Source: Actinomyces haliotis (GTDB lineage: Bacteria > Actinomycetota > Actinomycetes > Actinomycetales > Actinomycetaceae). Taken from it: 39,779 nt of DNA. Position numbers and translations under genes: made by a program. This document shows, one piece after another, positions 23,184 through 30,923 of this stretch (position 1 is its first letter; every line of letters starts with the position of its first letter). A model generated the notes under the pieces. It worked only from the letters and a program-made list of their open reading frames with translations, did no database searches and had not been told where the DNA came from. The stretch spans positions 1-39,779 of the forward strand of contig NZ_JACWNA010000025.1 in the NCBI RefSeq assembly GCF_015355765.1, in the 5' to 3' direction.

Positions 23184-24305
23184 TCAGTCATCGGACTGCT
23201 CCTCCTGCTTGCGCCAGCGGATGCCGGCGTCGATGAAGCCGTCGATGTCGCCGTCGAAGACGGAGTCGGGGTTGCCGACCTCGAAGTTGGTCCGCAGGTC
23301 CTTGACCATCTGGTACGGGTTGAGGACGTAGGAGCGCATCTGGTCTCCCCAGGAGGCCTTGACGTCGCCGGCGAGCTCCTTCTTCTTCGCGTCCTCCTCC
23401 TGCTGCTTGAGCAGGAGCAGGCGCGACTGCAGGACTCGCATGGCGGCGGCGCGGTTCTGGATCTGCGACTTCTCGTCCTGCATGGAGACCACGAGGCCCG
23501 TAGGGAGGTGGGTGATGCGGACGGCGGAGTCGGTCGTGTTGACGGACTGGCCGCCGGGTCCCGAGGAGCGGAAGACGTCGACGCGGATGTCCGTCTCGGG
23601 GATGTCGATGTGGTCGGTCGACTCGATGAGCGGGATGACCTCCACGGCGGCGAAGGAGGTCTGGCGGCGCCCCTGGTTGTCGAAGGGGCTGATGCGCACG
23701 AGGCGGTGGGTACCGCCCTCGACGGACAGCGTGCCGTAGGCGTAGGGAGCGTGGACCTCGAAGGTGACGGACTTGAGGCCCGCCTCCTCGGCGTAGGAGG
23801 TGTTGAGGATCTTCACGGGGTACTCGTGGCGCTCGGCCCAGCGCGTGTACATGCGCAGGAGCATCTCGGCGAAGTCCGCGGCGTCCACGCCACCCGCGCC
23901 GGAGCGGATGGTGACGACGGCGTCGCGGGGGTCGTACTCACCGGAGAGCAGGGTCCGGATCTCGAGGTCGGAGAGGTCCTTCGAGATGGTGCCGAGGTCG
24001 TTCTCCGCCTCGGCGATGAGCTCGTCAGCATCTTCGCCGCTCTCCTCGCCGGCCATCTCGACCATGGCCTCGAGGTCGTCGATGCGGCTGCCGAGGTCCT
24101 CGACGCGCTTGAGGTCGGCCTGGGCGTGCGAGAGGTTCGAGGTGACGACCTGGGCGGCGTCGGGGTCGTCCCACAGGTCGGGCGCGGCAGCGGCCTCGGA
24201 GAGCTCGGCGATCCGGGCGCGCAGCGCCTCGGGGTCGGTCACCGCGGCGATGGACGCGTAGGTGTGTCGGAGTCGTTCGATCTCTGCGGGGAAGTCTGTG
24301 GCCAC
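23184..24305 (-). CDS. prfB: Peptide chain release factor 2
   Basis: The 373-residue product has the RF2 tripeptide anticodon SPF at 206-208 ([19 protein letters not shown]) and the peptidyl-hydrolysis GGQ at 251-253 ([17 protein letters not shown]). It reads UGA and UAA stop codons. The frame is continuous from ATG to stop: no in-frame UGA near codon 25, so this gene does not use the programmed +1 frameshift that autoregulates prfB in many other bacteria. It is transcribed toward ettA with the inverted-repeat element between. Confidence 0.97.
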   Translation of the reverse strand: MATDFPAEIERLRHTYASIAAVTDPEALRARIAELSEAAAAPDLWDDPDAAQVVTSNLSHAQADLKRVEDLGSRIDDLEAMVEMAGEESGEDADELIAEAENDLGTISKDLSDLEIRTLLSGEYDPRDAVVTIRSGAGGVDAADFAEMLLRMYTRWAERHEYPVKILNTSYAEEAGLKSVTFEVHAPYAYGTLSVEGGTHRLVRISPFDNQGRRQTSFAAVEVIPLIESTDHIDIPETDIRVDVFRSSGPGGQSVNTTDSAVRITHLPTGLVVSMQDEKSQIQNRAAAMRVLQSRLLLLKQQEEDAKKKELAGDVKASWGDQMRSYVLNPYQMVKDLRTNFEVGNPDSVFDGDIDGFIDAGIRWRKQEEQSDD

Positions 24306-24359
24306 GGGGCCACTCTACGGCAGGGGTTCTCCGCTCTCCCCCCTGGTCGGGCGCCCGGC

Positions 24360-24385
24360 GACGGCGGGACGCTGGTCACGCCGTC
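24360..24385 (-). terminator. Hairpin after the LysR gene
   Basis: GACGGCG (24360-24366) pairs with CGCCGTC (24379-24385); 7 bp with a 12-base loop, 10 bases past the LysR stop. Confidence 0.5.
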
Positions 24386-24394
24386 AGGACGGCC

Positions 24395-25306
24395 TCAGCC
24401 CATGTCGAGGGAGGCCGCCTGCTGGAGGAGGACGTCGAGCGCGGCGCGGGTCGCGGGTCCCGGCTCGCCGCGCACGGAGCGGTGACGGACGGCGAGCTGG
24501 CGGGTGCCGAGCCCGGGAAGGCGTGCGATGGAGACGCCGTCGGGCACGTTGCTCGAGCGGACGGCGAGCTCGGGCAGGAGGGCGTAGCCGAGCCCCTGGT
24601 TCACCATGGCGAGGACGACGTCGTAGTCGTAGGCGCGGTGGTGGAGGGTGAGCGGGGTGCCGATCTGCCGTGCCAGGCGGGTGAGGGCGAAGGCGCCGGC
24701 GGTGTCGGGGTCGAGGTCGATCCAGGTGGCGCGCACGAGGTCGGCGAGCGTCGAGGGGGTCGGCTGGTCCGGCGGGACGCAGACGAGCCAGGACTCGTCG
24801 AGGAGAGGGACGTCGGTGAGTCCGCGCGGGGCGGGCGGGAGGGTGTGGGAGTCGCGCTCGAGGAGCACGAGGTCGATCTCGCCGCGGCGCAGGCGGGCGA
24901 GGTTGAGGCGCTCCTCGCCCTCCTCGACGTAGACCTCGAGGCCCGGGTGGGACTCGGTGATGGTGGCGAGCATGGGGAGCAGGAGAGCCCGGATCGCGGT
25001 GGAGAAGGAGGCGATGACGACCCGCCCGGTGGGGGCGGAGTCGTCGATGCGCGCGAGCTCGCGGCGGGCGGTGGCGAGCTCCTCCTCGATGCGCTCCGCG
25101 GTCTCGACGAGCACGCGTCCGGCGTCGGTGAGGACGGCTCCGCGAGGTGTTCTGTCGATCACACGGGTGCGTGCCTCCTTCTCGAGCAGCTTGATCTGCT
25201 GAGAGATGGCTGAGGGCGACACGTGCTGGGATTCCGCGGCTGCGACGATCCCGCCGGCACGGTGCACGGCGAGGAGCACGCTGAGTCTGTGAGGTGAGAC
25301 ATCCAC
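24395..25306 (-). CDS. LysR family transcriptional regulator
   Basis: The 303-residue protein has an N-terminal winged helix-turn-helix (LSVLLAVHRAGGIVAAAESQHVSPSAISQQIKLLEKE, DRTPRGAVLTDAGRVLVETAERI) and a LysR effector-binding domain from about residue 90 (PTGRVVIASFSTAIRALLLPML). It is divergent from a small membrane protein gene with 84 bases between start codons, the classic LysR arrangement, so that gene is the most likely target. The shared region contains GTAT and ATAC arms (25314-25317, 25332-25335) that could be part of an operator. The effector is unknown. Confidence 0.92.
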   Translation of the reverse strand: MDVSPHRLSVLLAVHRAGGIVAAAESQHVSPSAISQQIKLLEKEARTRVIDRTPRGAVLTDAGRVLVETAERIEEELATARRELARIDDSAPTGRVVIASFSTAIRALLLPMLATITESHPGLEVYVEEGEERLNLARLRRGEIDLVLLERDSHTLPPAPRGLTDVPLLDESWLVCVPPDQPTPSTLADLVRATWIDLDPDTAGAFALTRLARQIGTPLTLHHRAYDYDVVLAMVNQGLGYALLPELAVRSSNVPDGVSIARLPGLGTRQLAVRHRSVRGEPGPATRAALDVLLQQAASLDMG

Positions 25307-25390
25307 GCGAGGAGTATTTCAGATTTCCTTCATACCGGCTGCAGTAACCTGCGATTGATCTACACCTACCGCGGAGGAAGTATCCGAGCC

Positions 25391-25762
25391 ATGAACAACG
25401 TGCTCGCAACCATCATCTCCATCGGCGGCTGGGTGGGCGCCGGGGAGTTCCTCTTCGGCTACTTCCTCATCTCGGAGAACCGCGTCGCCGGCGACTCCCT
25501 GCGGTACCAGGCCCTCAACATCACCGGCTCCATCCTCCTCATGACCAACTGCGCCTACACCGGCGCCTGGCCGTCCGCCATCTCCAACGTCTTCTACCTC
25601 CTCGTCGGGATCACGATCCTCCTCACCGTCAAGCGCGCCTACATCGCGCAGCTCGCCCGCCGTCGCCGCGAGGAGATGGCCGCTCGCAGCGCCGCCGCCC
25701 GCGCCCGCCGCGGCGCCGTCGCCACGGCCGAGCTCGCCGAGCTCTCCCTCATCGACGCGTGA
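25391..25762 (+). CDS. Small membrane protein, CBU_0592-like
   Basis: The 123-residue protein has about three membrane segments: NNVLATIISIGGWVGAGEFLFGYFLI, a second around LNITGSILLMTNCAYTGA, and a third around NVFYLLVGITILLTV. A basic cytoplasmic tail follows (AYIAQLARRRREEMAARS). The pattern GGWxG...YFLIS...RYQALNITGS...WPSAISN resembles the CBU_0592-like family, whose function is unknown. The ATG has GGAGGAAG about 10 bases upstream; TAACCT at 25345-25350 is a possible -10. Divergence from a LysR gene suggests inducible expression of an exported or membrane function. Confidence 0.8.
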   Translation: MNNVLATIISIGGWVGAGEFLFGYFLISENRVAGDSLRYQALNITGSILLMTNCAYTGAWPSAISNVFYLLVGITILLTVKRAYIAQLARRRREEMAARSAAARARRGAVATAELAELSLIDA

Positions 25763-25823
25763 CGCTCCTCGCGGCGCTGTCGCGGGTGAGCACGTCACCG
25801 GCAGCAGCCGCGTACGAGACAGG

Positions 25824-25862
25824 GACGGGGCCCGTCCACCGAGAAGGTGGGCGGGCCCCGTC
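25824..25862. terminator. Bidirectional terminator between the membrane protein and the Tad operon
   Basis: A 17-bp stem (25824-25840 with 25846-25862, one G-U pair) with loop GAGAA, between convergent genes. Confidence 0.78.
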
Positions 25863-25891
25863 GTCATGGCAGCCAGCGTCGCCGGGCTCCG

Positions 25892-26416
25892 TCACGGTGC
25901 GGTCGCCCCGCGCGCGGAGCCGGTCGCCGTGATGGTGAAGCCGTCGGCGGGGATGATCCCCCAGGGGAGAAAGGGCGGCTGTGATCGGGCGGTCAGGGTG
26001 ACGACGGCGGTGGCGCCATCAGGCGCCTCGGCACTCGTGAGAGTGACACCGGACAGCCCGCCGGAGAGCTCCTCCCCCGCGAGGTGCTCGGCCGCGGAGG
26101 CCCGCACGCCGGCGTCGCTCAGCACGAGCGCGGTGCCCGCGTCGCCGTTCGAGCCCGATGAGCCGGTGGACCCGGTGGATCCGGAGGCGTAGTAGGCGGC
26201 CTCGTCGACGCTCTGCGCGGCAGCGGCCGCAGCCTGGTCGGCCATCGACGTGAGACGCTTGAGGTCGAGGTAGACCGAGGTCGCCGACGCGATGACGAGG
26301 ATGAGGGCGAGGGCGACGGCGATGAGTCCGATCCCCAGGATGAGGGTCTGGCCGTCCTCCTCGTCGTGCAGGTGACGGAGGGCTCGCCGATCCTGAGCGG
26401 GCGCCGGCGGTCTCAC
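25892..26416 (-). CDS. TadG-like pilus assembly protein
   Basis: The 174-residue product has a single N-terminal membrane helix after a charged stretch (HDEEDGQTLILGIGLIAVALALILVIASATSVYLDLKRL), the layout of TadG-like N-terminal domains, followed by an Ala-rich helix (SMADQAAAAAAQSVDEA). A Ser/Gly/Thr linker (STGSTGSSGSNG) and a beta-rich extracytoplasmic domain (VTLTSAEAPDGATAVVTLTA) follow. It is probably a minor pilus component or assembly factor, last in the operon. The GTG start at 26416 overlaps the stop of the upstream TadE-like gene (GTGA); longer in-frame starts lie inside that gene. Confidence 0.8.
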   Translation of the reverse strand: MRPPAPAQDRRALRHLHDEEDGQTLILGIGLIAVALALILVIASATSVYLDLKRLTSMADQAAAAAAQSVDEAAYYASGSTGSTGSSGSNGDAGTALVLSDAGVRASAAEHLAGEELSGGLSGVTLTSAEAPDGATAVVTLTARSQPPFLPWGIIPADGFTITATGSARGATAP

Positions 26417-26904
26417 TGGCCCGCCCCCGCCAGCGTGACACGGCGTGAGGCGTCGAGGACGACGACGTCGCGCCCCAGACCGAGGGCGGCGAGCCCGGGC
26501 AGGTCGACTCCAGCCTCGACGTGCACGACGACGCCCTCGTCGCAGCCCTTGACCGAGCAGCTCGTGGTCAGCGCGGACATCGGGTTCGTGTCGACGTGCT
26601 GGTCCTGGAGTGCGAGCCCGACGGCAGTGCGCGCGTGGGCCTGGGCCTCGGGTCCGGTCTCGACGGCGAGGACCCGTGCGGCGGCGTCGGCGGCCGAGGC
26701 GACGGCGAAGGAGGTCGCCTGGACCTGCGAGAGGGTCACGAGGAGATACAGGACCGGGACGACGAGTGCCAGCACCCAGCCGATGAACTCTACGGGCGCG
26801 TTGCCCGAGTCGTCGGCCAGTCGCGCACGGAGCCACGTGCCCGGACGGACCGGCACGGCTCCTCTCGCGGGCGGCGCCGGCGGGCCGGGGCAGGAGGGTG
26901 TCAC
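26413..26904 (-). CDS. TadE-like pseudopilin (second copy, TadF position)
   Basis: The 163-residue protein has a prepilin-like N-terminus. After a basic leader, DDSGNAPVEFIGWVLALVVPVLYLLVTLSQVQ resembles the TadE/TadF motif (G-x-x-x-VEF followed by a hydrophobic helix). The rest is periplasmic-type alpha/beta with a Cys pair (SCSVKGCDE) that could form a disulfide outside the cell. It overlaps the first TadE-like gene by a GTGA start/stop and is itself overlapped by the TadG-like gene, so the trio is tightly coupled. Confidence 0.82.
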   Translation of the reverse strand: MTPSCPGPPAPPARGAVPVRPGTWLRARLADDSGNAPVEFIGWVLALVVPVLYLLVTLSQVQATSFAVASAADAAARVLAVETGPEAQAHARTAVGLALQDQHVDTNPMSALTTSCSVKGCDEGVVVHVEAGVDLPGLAALGLGRDVVVLDASRRVTLAGAGQ

Positions 26905-27452
26905 GGCAGGCTCCCCCCGCGGAGGAGGCCGGCCTCGTCGACGGCGTGGCCGGTCACGTGGAGGGTGCCGCCCGGGCCGAGCAGCCCGAGGACCGGCACG
27001 GGCGCCGTCACATCAACCTGGACGACGGCCACGCCGTCAGCGGTCGTCCGGCTGACCGTCACGGAGTCGACGTAGTCCTCGGTGAGCGCCGCGCCGGTCA
27101 GGGCGCGCACGCGCTGCTCGGCCTCGGCCTCAGTCCCGCCGACGAGGGCGGCTCGACGGGCGCCCTCGCCCGCGGCGTCGGTGACGACGTTGCGGACGTG
27201 GAGGCCGAGCGCGAGCTGCATGAGCGCGAGCGCGACGGCGATCACGAGGACCCCGACGAGGACGAAGTCGACGACGGCTGAGCCCTCCTCGGAGACCAGG
27301 CGGGCCAAGTGGCGCTCGGGCCTGCCGCCACCGGTCGGCCCTCGCCGCGTCACACACGGCTCGGACGTCTCGGCCGGCTCGGACGTCTCGACGCCCAGGA
27401 CCCGAGCGCGACCTCCCACCCGACCGCAGCGCGTACGCCCCTCAGATGGCAC
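26901..27452 (-). CDS. TadE-like pseudopilin (first copy)
   Basis: The 183-residue protein carries SEEGSAVVDFVLVGVLVIAVALALMQLALGLHVRNVV, the TadE pattern of G-x-x-x-VDF plus one long hydrophobic helix, then AAGEGARRAAL as in TadE proteins. The start is uncertain: GTG at 27452 overlaps the Flp-like gene, and a GTG about 34 codons later (VTRRGPTGG) would remove an odd N-terminal stretch that includes a 15-base tandem duplication (27358-27372 and 27376-27390) encoding ETSEP twice. Confidence 0.82.
   Translation of the reverse strand: MPSEGRTRCGRVGGRARVLGVETSEPAETSEPCVTRRGPTGGGRPERHLARLVSEEGSAVVDFVLVGVLVIAVALALMQLALGLHVRNVVTDAAGEGARRAALVGGTEAEAEQRVRALTGAALTEDYVDSVTVSRTTADGVAVVQVDVTAPVPVLGLLGPGGTLHVTGHAVDEAGLLRGGSLP
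27358..27390. repeat. Tandem 15-base duplication in the TadE-like gene
   Basis: GGCTCGGACGTCTCG occurs twice with a 3-base spacer (18-base period), reading ETSEP-A-ETSEP on the minus strand in the N-terminal part of the TadE-like ORF. In-frame period suggests slippage. Confidence 0.7.
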
Positions 27453-27660
27453 CGGTGACCTTGGCGATGGCGTCGGTGAATACCTGGGTGAGCGCGGGAC
27501 CGGCCACGGCCCACAGCGCGACGACGAGTCCGGCGGTCATGAGCGTGACGAGGACCCAGCCCGGGACGTCGCCGCGTTCGGAGGCGAGCGCTCGAGCGGC
27601 ACGGTCCGACAGACCGGCGAGCTGTCGGCGGAGGCGGGTGAGGAGGGTGGTGGTGCGCAT
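27442..27660 (-). CDS. Flp-pilin-like small membrane protein
   Basis: The 72-residue protein sits at the Flp pilin position between tadC and tadE. A basic N-terminus (RTTTLLTRLRRQLAGLSDRAARALASERG) leads to one hydrophobic helix (WVLVTLMTAGLVVALWAVAGPAL) and a short amphipathic tail. Unlike typical Flp prepilins it lacks the G/xxxxEY cleavage motif; the junction reads ERGDVPGWVLV. It is probably the major pilin or a substitute for it, but that is inferred from size, helix and position. Shine-Dalgarno GGAAGGA precedes the ATG. It overlaps the TadE-like start. Confidence 0.75.
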   Translation of the reverse strand: MRTTTLLTRLRRQLAGLSDRAARALASERGDVPGWVLVTLMTAGLVVALWAVAGPALTQVFTDAIAKVTGAI

Positions 27661-27675
27661 GGCGGGATTCCTTCC

Positions 27676-27709
27676 GGGTGGGGTGGGTGGTGGACGGATG
27701 GGATGGGGG
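27676..27709 (+). other. G-rich (quadruplex-like) tract in the tadC-flp gap
   Basis: The plus strand carries several G-runs of three to five with mostly 1-2 base spacers (GGGTGGGGTGGGTGG, then GGGATGGGGG), just upstream of the Flp-like start on the minus strand. In the mRNA it is C-rich and almost G-free. Confidence 0.45.
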
Positions 27710-27721
27710 ACCTTCCCGCGG

Positions 27722-28654
27722 TCACAGCCCGAGGCGGAGCACGAAGAGACCGGGGAACAGCGCGAAGACGACCGTGATGGGCAGGACGAGGAAGACCACG
27801 GGAACCATCTGGGCGATCTCTCTCCTTCCGCCCTCCTCCATGAGCGCGCGACGCGAGGCCTCGCGGGCGTCGGCGGCCTGCGACCGGAGGACGTCGGCGA
27901 GCGGGGTGCCGCGCTCGAGCGCGACGGCGATCGCCTCGGACAGGCGGGTGACGTGGAGGGACTCGACCCGGTCCTCGAGGTGGATGAGCGCCGTCGTGAG
28001 GACCGTGCCGGAACGGACGTCGGCGAGCGTCACGGCCAGCTCATCGACGAGGTCGCCGCGACCGATCTCGACGACGCGCTCAATGGCGGCGACGGGCCCC
28101 TGGCCTGCGCCGACGACGAGGGCGAGGAGCTCGACGACGTCGGGCAGCTGGGCCTCGATGCGCCGTTGGCGCTCGGCGACGGCCCGCGTCAGCCACCAGT
28201 CCCGCGCGGCGGCGCCGACGACAGCGGCCACGAGAGCCCCCACGACCAGGACCGGCACGTTGACCGGCCGGACGAGCGCCGCGAGCAGGCCGAGCGCGAC
28301 GGCGGCACCCAGGCCGAGTCCGGCCCACAGGAGCTGCTGGACGCGCAGCTCCTCGTAGGTGAGACGGGAGCCCGAGCGGCGCAGCCGAGTCCGGACCGAC
28401 TCTGCTGAGGAGCCGAGCCCCTCGAGCAGCCGCCCGGAGGCAGCGACCGCCGCGAGCAGCAGGCCGGTGACCGTGCGCCCGTCTCCGACTGGCGCGGCGG
28501 GGCTCAGCAGGGAGGAGGTACGGGGACGGTCGTGCACGTACGGGGCGACGCGGCTGAGGAGCGTCGGGCGACGCCGGCGCGACGCGTCGAGCAAACCGAG
28601 GATCCCCAGGGCCGCAAGAAGGCCTGCGAGCGGGCCAAGGAGCTGAGGACTCAT
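27722..28654 (-). CDS. tadC: TadC-like pilus assembly membrane protein
   Basis: The 310-residue type II secretion F-domain protein has membrane helices near the N-terminus (LLGPLAGLLAALGILGLL), in the middle (LLWAGLGLGAAVALGLLAAL, VPVLVVGALVAAVVGA) and at the C-terminus (VPVVFLVLPITVVFALFPGLFVL). Between them is the conserved cytoplasmic F-domain (RIEAQLPDVVELLALVVGAGQGPVAAIERV ... ERGTPLADVLRSQAADAREASRRALMEEGGRRE). The ATG overlaps the tadB stop (ATGA). With TadB it forms the inner-membrane platform for pilus assembly. Confidence 0.92.
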   Translation of the reverse strand: MSPQLLGPLAGLLAALGILGLLDASRRRRPTLLSRVAPYVHDRPRTSSLLSPAAPVGDGRTVTGLLLAAVAASGRLLEGLGSSAESVRTRLRRSGSRLTYEELRVQQLLWAGLGLGAAVALGLLAALVRPVNVPVLVVGALVAAVVGAAARDWWLTRAVAERQRRIEAQLPDVVELLALVVGAGQGPVAAIERVVEIGRGDLVDELAVTLADVRSGTVLTTALIHLEDRVESLHVTRLSEAIAVALERGTPLADVLRSQAADAREASRRALMEEGGRREIAQMVPVVFLVLPITVVFALFPGLFVLRLGL

Positions 28655-29502
28655 CGAAGCACCCGCTCCTCCTCGGGCAGGCGCCCGAGCCTCAGCATGA
28701 GCCGGTAGGCGAGGACGCTGGCCACGCCTCCGACGGCGAGGACGACGGCGCCCGAGGTGGTCCCGTAGGCCGCGGCCGCCTGGGGCCGCGTGGACAGGAG
28801 CGCGAGGACGAGCCACGGCGCGGCGACCGCGACCTTGGCGCCGTTGACCGTCCAGGACTGTCGTGCCTCGAGCTCGCCGCGGGTGCGCATGTCCTCGCGC
28901 AGCATCCTGGACAGGGACCGCAGGAGGATCCCGAGGTCCGTCCCGCCGACCTCGTGGGCGAGCCGGAGCGCCTCGACGATGCGGTCGGCGACCGGGTCGG
29001 CGAAGCGGGCCTTGAGTCGGTCGAGGCAGTGGTCGAAGCGGGCGGTGGCGGCGTAGTCAGCAGCGAAGGCCTGGAACTCCGGGCGAACGGCCTCCGGACC
29101 GCGCTCACCGAGGTTGGACAGGGCCTCCGGGAGGCTCATGCCGGCGCGCACGCCCGAGACGAGGGTGTCGACGGCCTCGGGCCAGACCTCGCGCAGGCGC
29201 GTGCGTCGCGCCCGGGCTCGAGACGAGACCAGGACGAAGGGGGCGCTGCCGGCGATGGCGCCGAAGGCGCAGGCGATGGGCCAGGCGCCGGACAGCCCGA
29301 GGAAGATGAGGGCGACGACGGCACTGAGCGTGACGCACCCGCCGACGAAGGCCGCGGGGCTCGTGCGTCCGGCACCGGCCTGGATGAGGAGGTCGGCGAG
29401 CCGACGCGAGCGCTCGGAGCGCCAGCGAGGCGGCTCCGTCGTGAGCGCCAACCAGGTGAGGACGAGACCGAGGCCTAGGAGAAGGCCGGCGAGCGCGCCC
29501 AT
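28651..29502 (-). CDS. tadB: TadB-like pilus assembly membrane protein
   Basis: The 283-residue F-domain protein starts ATG at 29502, overlapping the tadA stop (TGATG). Membrane helices are at the N-terminus (ALAGLLLGLGLVLTWLAL), around 50-95, and at the C-terminus (AVAAPWLVLALL, GAVVLAVGGVASVLAYRLML). The cytoplasmic F-domain reads LREVWPEAVDTLVSGVRAGMSLPEALSNLGERGPE, then LRLAHEVGGTDLGILLRSLSRMLREDMRTRGELEA. It partners TadC and the TadA ATPase. Confidence 0.92.
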   Translation of the reverse strand: MGALAGLLLGLGLVLTWLALTTEPPRWRSERSRRLADLLIQAGAGRTSPAAFVGGCVTLSAVVALIFLGLSGAWPIACAFGAIAGSAPFVLVSSRARARRTRLREVWPEAVDTLVSGVRAGMSLPEALSNLGERGPEAVRPEFQAFAADYAATARFDHCLDRLKARFADPVADRIVEALRLAHEVGGTDLGILLRSLSRMLREDMRTRGELEARQSWTVNGAKVAVAAPWLVLALLSTRPQAAAAYGTTSGAVVLAVGGVASVLAYRLMLRLGRLPEEERVLR

Positions 29503-30788
29503 CACTCCCACCCCCGGCGCGCGTCGTCGGCAACCCGGTCCGTGGCCTCGCCCGGCCGGCTCGGGGACGTGGCGAGCAGCTCGGCGAGGTCGTGACCGGC
29601 GCGCGCGTAGCGCTCCGGGTCCGGGGGCATGCCGGGACCTCGGACGAGCTGGCCGGTGCCGTCGCGGTGGAAGAGGTCCGCGAGCTCGATGACACCGTTC
29701 TCGACGCGCCCGGACAGGCTGGCGATCTCACGGACACGTCGGTGACCCCGCGCGTCGAGGTCGAGGTGGACGACGAGGTCGATCGCGCCGGCGACGGTCG
29801 GGACGACGAAGGCCGAGGACACGTTCTCGCCCGCGAGGAGGGGGAGGGTGCAGATCTTGACAACGGCCTCGCGGGCGGAGTTGGCGTGGAGGGTCGACAT
29901 GGCGGGAAGGCCGGAGTTCGCCGCGATGAGCATGTCGAGGGCCTCGGCCTCACGGACCTCGCCGATGATGAGGCGGTCCGGGCGCATGCGCAGGGCCTCC
30001 TTGACGAGGCGACGCAGCGTGATCTCGCCGACGCCCTCGAGGTTCGCGGGCCGCGTCTGCATCGCGACGCAGTCGCGGTTGCGGAGCGAGAGCTCGAAGA
30101 CCTCCTCGCAGGTGACGATCCGCTGGCCCGAGGGGATCGCGCCCGCGAGGGCGCGGACCATCGTCGTCTTCCCGGCCTGAGTGGCGCCGCTGACGAGCAC
30201 GTTGAGCCCCGCCTGGACCGAGGCGTCGAGGAAGGCAGCGGCGCGGGCGGTGAGAGAGCCCATGCGCACGAGGTCGGCCGTGCGCGAGGCACGCGCAGTG
30301 TGCTTGCGGATGTTGACGGCCCAGTGACTCGAGGTGATGGGCGGGATGGCGACGTGGAGGCGCTCGCCTCCCGGGAGCTGAGCGTCGACGAAGGGGCTGG
30401 ACAGGTCGAGGCGCCGTCCGCTCGAGCGGAGCATCCGCTCGACGAGGACGCGCAGGTCCTCGTCCTCGAGGATCGTCGTGGTGAGCTCGGACCGTCCCGA
30501 TCGCGCGACGAAGACGCGACCGGGCGCGTTGACCCACACCTCCTCGATGGAGTCGTCGTCGAGGTAGCGCTGCAGCGGTCCGACTCCCGCGAGGGCGTCG
30601 ACGACGTCGGCGCCAGCGGCCTCGGGGTCGGTGAGCGGCGGGACGAGACCGGCGTCGGCGCGACGCAGGTAGTCGGCGCTCGCCTCGTCGACGAGCGCCT
30701 CGAGGGAGTCGACGTCGTGGAGCGGGTCGATACCACGGCGCCTGACGAGCTCGCGGATCTCGGTGTGCAGCAGGGCGGCTGCGTCCAT
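29502..30788 (-). CDS. tadA: TadA/CpaF secretion ATPase
   Basis: The 428-residue AAA ATPase of the type IV/II secretion superfamily powers Flp pilus assembly at the inner face of the membrane. Walker A is GATQAGKT at 201-208, the Asp-box region is TCEEVFELSL, Walker B is DRLIIGEVREAEALDML, and the His-box is MSTLHANSAREAV. The N-terminal domain (GVGPLQRYLDDDSIEEVWVNAPGRVFV) is typical of CpaF. The ATG has GAGGA 6 bases upstream; 21 in-frame codons upstream are not conserved-looking. It is the first gene of a seven-gene overlapping operon; no TadZ/CpaE-type gene precedes it. Confidence 0.95.
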   Translation of the reverse strand: MDAAALLHTEIRELVRRRGIDPLHDVDSLEALVDEASADYLRRADAGLVPPLTDPEAAGADVVDALAGVGPLQRYLDDDSIEEVWVNAPGRVFVARSGRSELTTTILEDEDLRVLVERMLRSSGRRLDLSSPFVDAQLPGGERLHVAIPPITSSHWAVNIRKHTARASRTADLVRMGSLTARAAAFLDASVQAGLNVLVSGATQAGKTTMVRALAGAIPSGQRIVTCEEVFELSLRNRDCVAMQTRPANLEGVGEITLRRLVKEALRMRPDRLIIGEVREAEALDMLIAANSGLPAMSTLHANSAREAVVKICTLPLLAGENVSSAFVVPTVAGAIDLVVHLDLDARGHRRVREIASLSGRVENGVIELADLFHRDGTGQLVRGPGMPPDPERYARAGHDLAELLATSPSRPGEATDRVADDARRGWE

Positions 30789-30810
30789 GGGGTCCTCGGG
30801 ATGGGTGGGG
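30789..30810 (+). other. Canonical G-quadruplex motif at the tadA start
   Basis: Four G-runs with loops of 5, 2 and 1 bases (GGGG-TCCTC-GGG-AT-GGG-T-GGGG) lie on the plus strand immediately upstream of the minus-strand tadA ATG and span its ribosome-binding site. In the mRNA this is a C-rich stretch. Confidence 0.5.
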
Positions 30811-30840
30811 TGCGGTCGGGAACGGCGCGGTTCCTGGCGT

Positions 30841-30872
30841 TGCGGCACCACGCGCCGATGAGTGGTGCCGCA
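30841..30872. promoter_or_regulatory. 11-bp inverted repeat at the probable tadA transcript start
   Basis: TGCGGCACCAC (30841-30851) and GTGGTGCCGCA (30862-30872) are perfectly complementary around a 10-base spacer. If the TAGCCT at 30878-30883 is the -10, this palindrome starts at about +1 of the tadA message, so it may be an operator or a 5' stabilising hairpin. Confidence 0.5.
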
Positions 30873-30877
30873 CGTCG

Positions 30878-30900
30878 AGGCTAGGTCACGGCACGGTCAC
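30878..30900 (-). promoter_or_regulatory. Candidate tadA promoter with GTGAC direct repeat
   Basis: On the minus strand TAGCCT (30878-30883) is a -10-like hexamer, preceded by GTGAC-N6-GTGAC spanning the -35 region, which may be an activator or repressor site. No consensus -35 is present. Confidence 0.35.
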
Positions 30901-30923
30901 GCCGCGAGGACCTGGACGCTCCC

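Noticed and set aside
23184-24305. Programmed frameshift in prfB
   Set aside because: The frame is continuous from ATG to the end with no early in-frame UGA.
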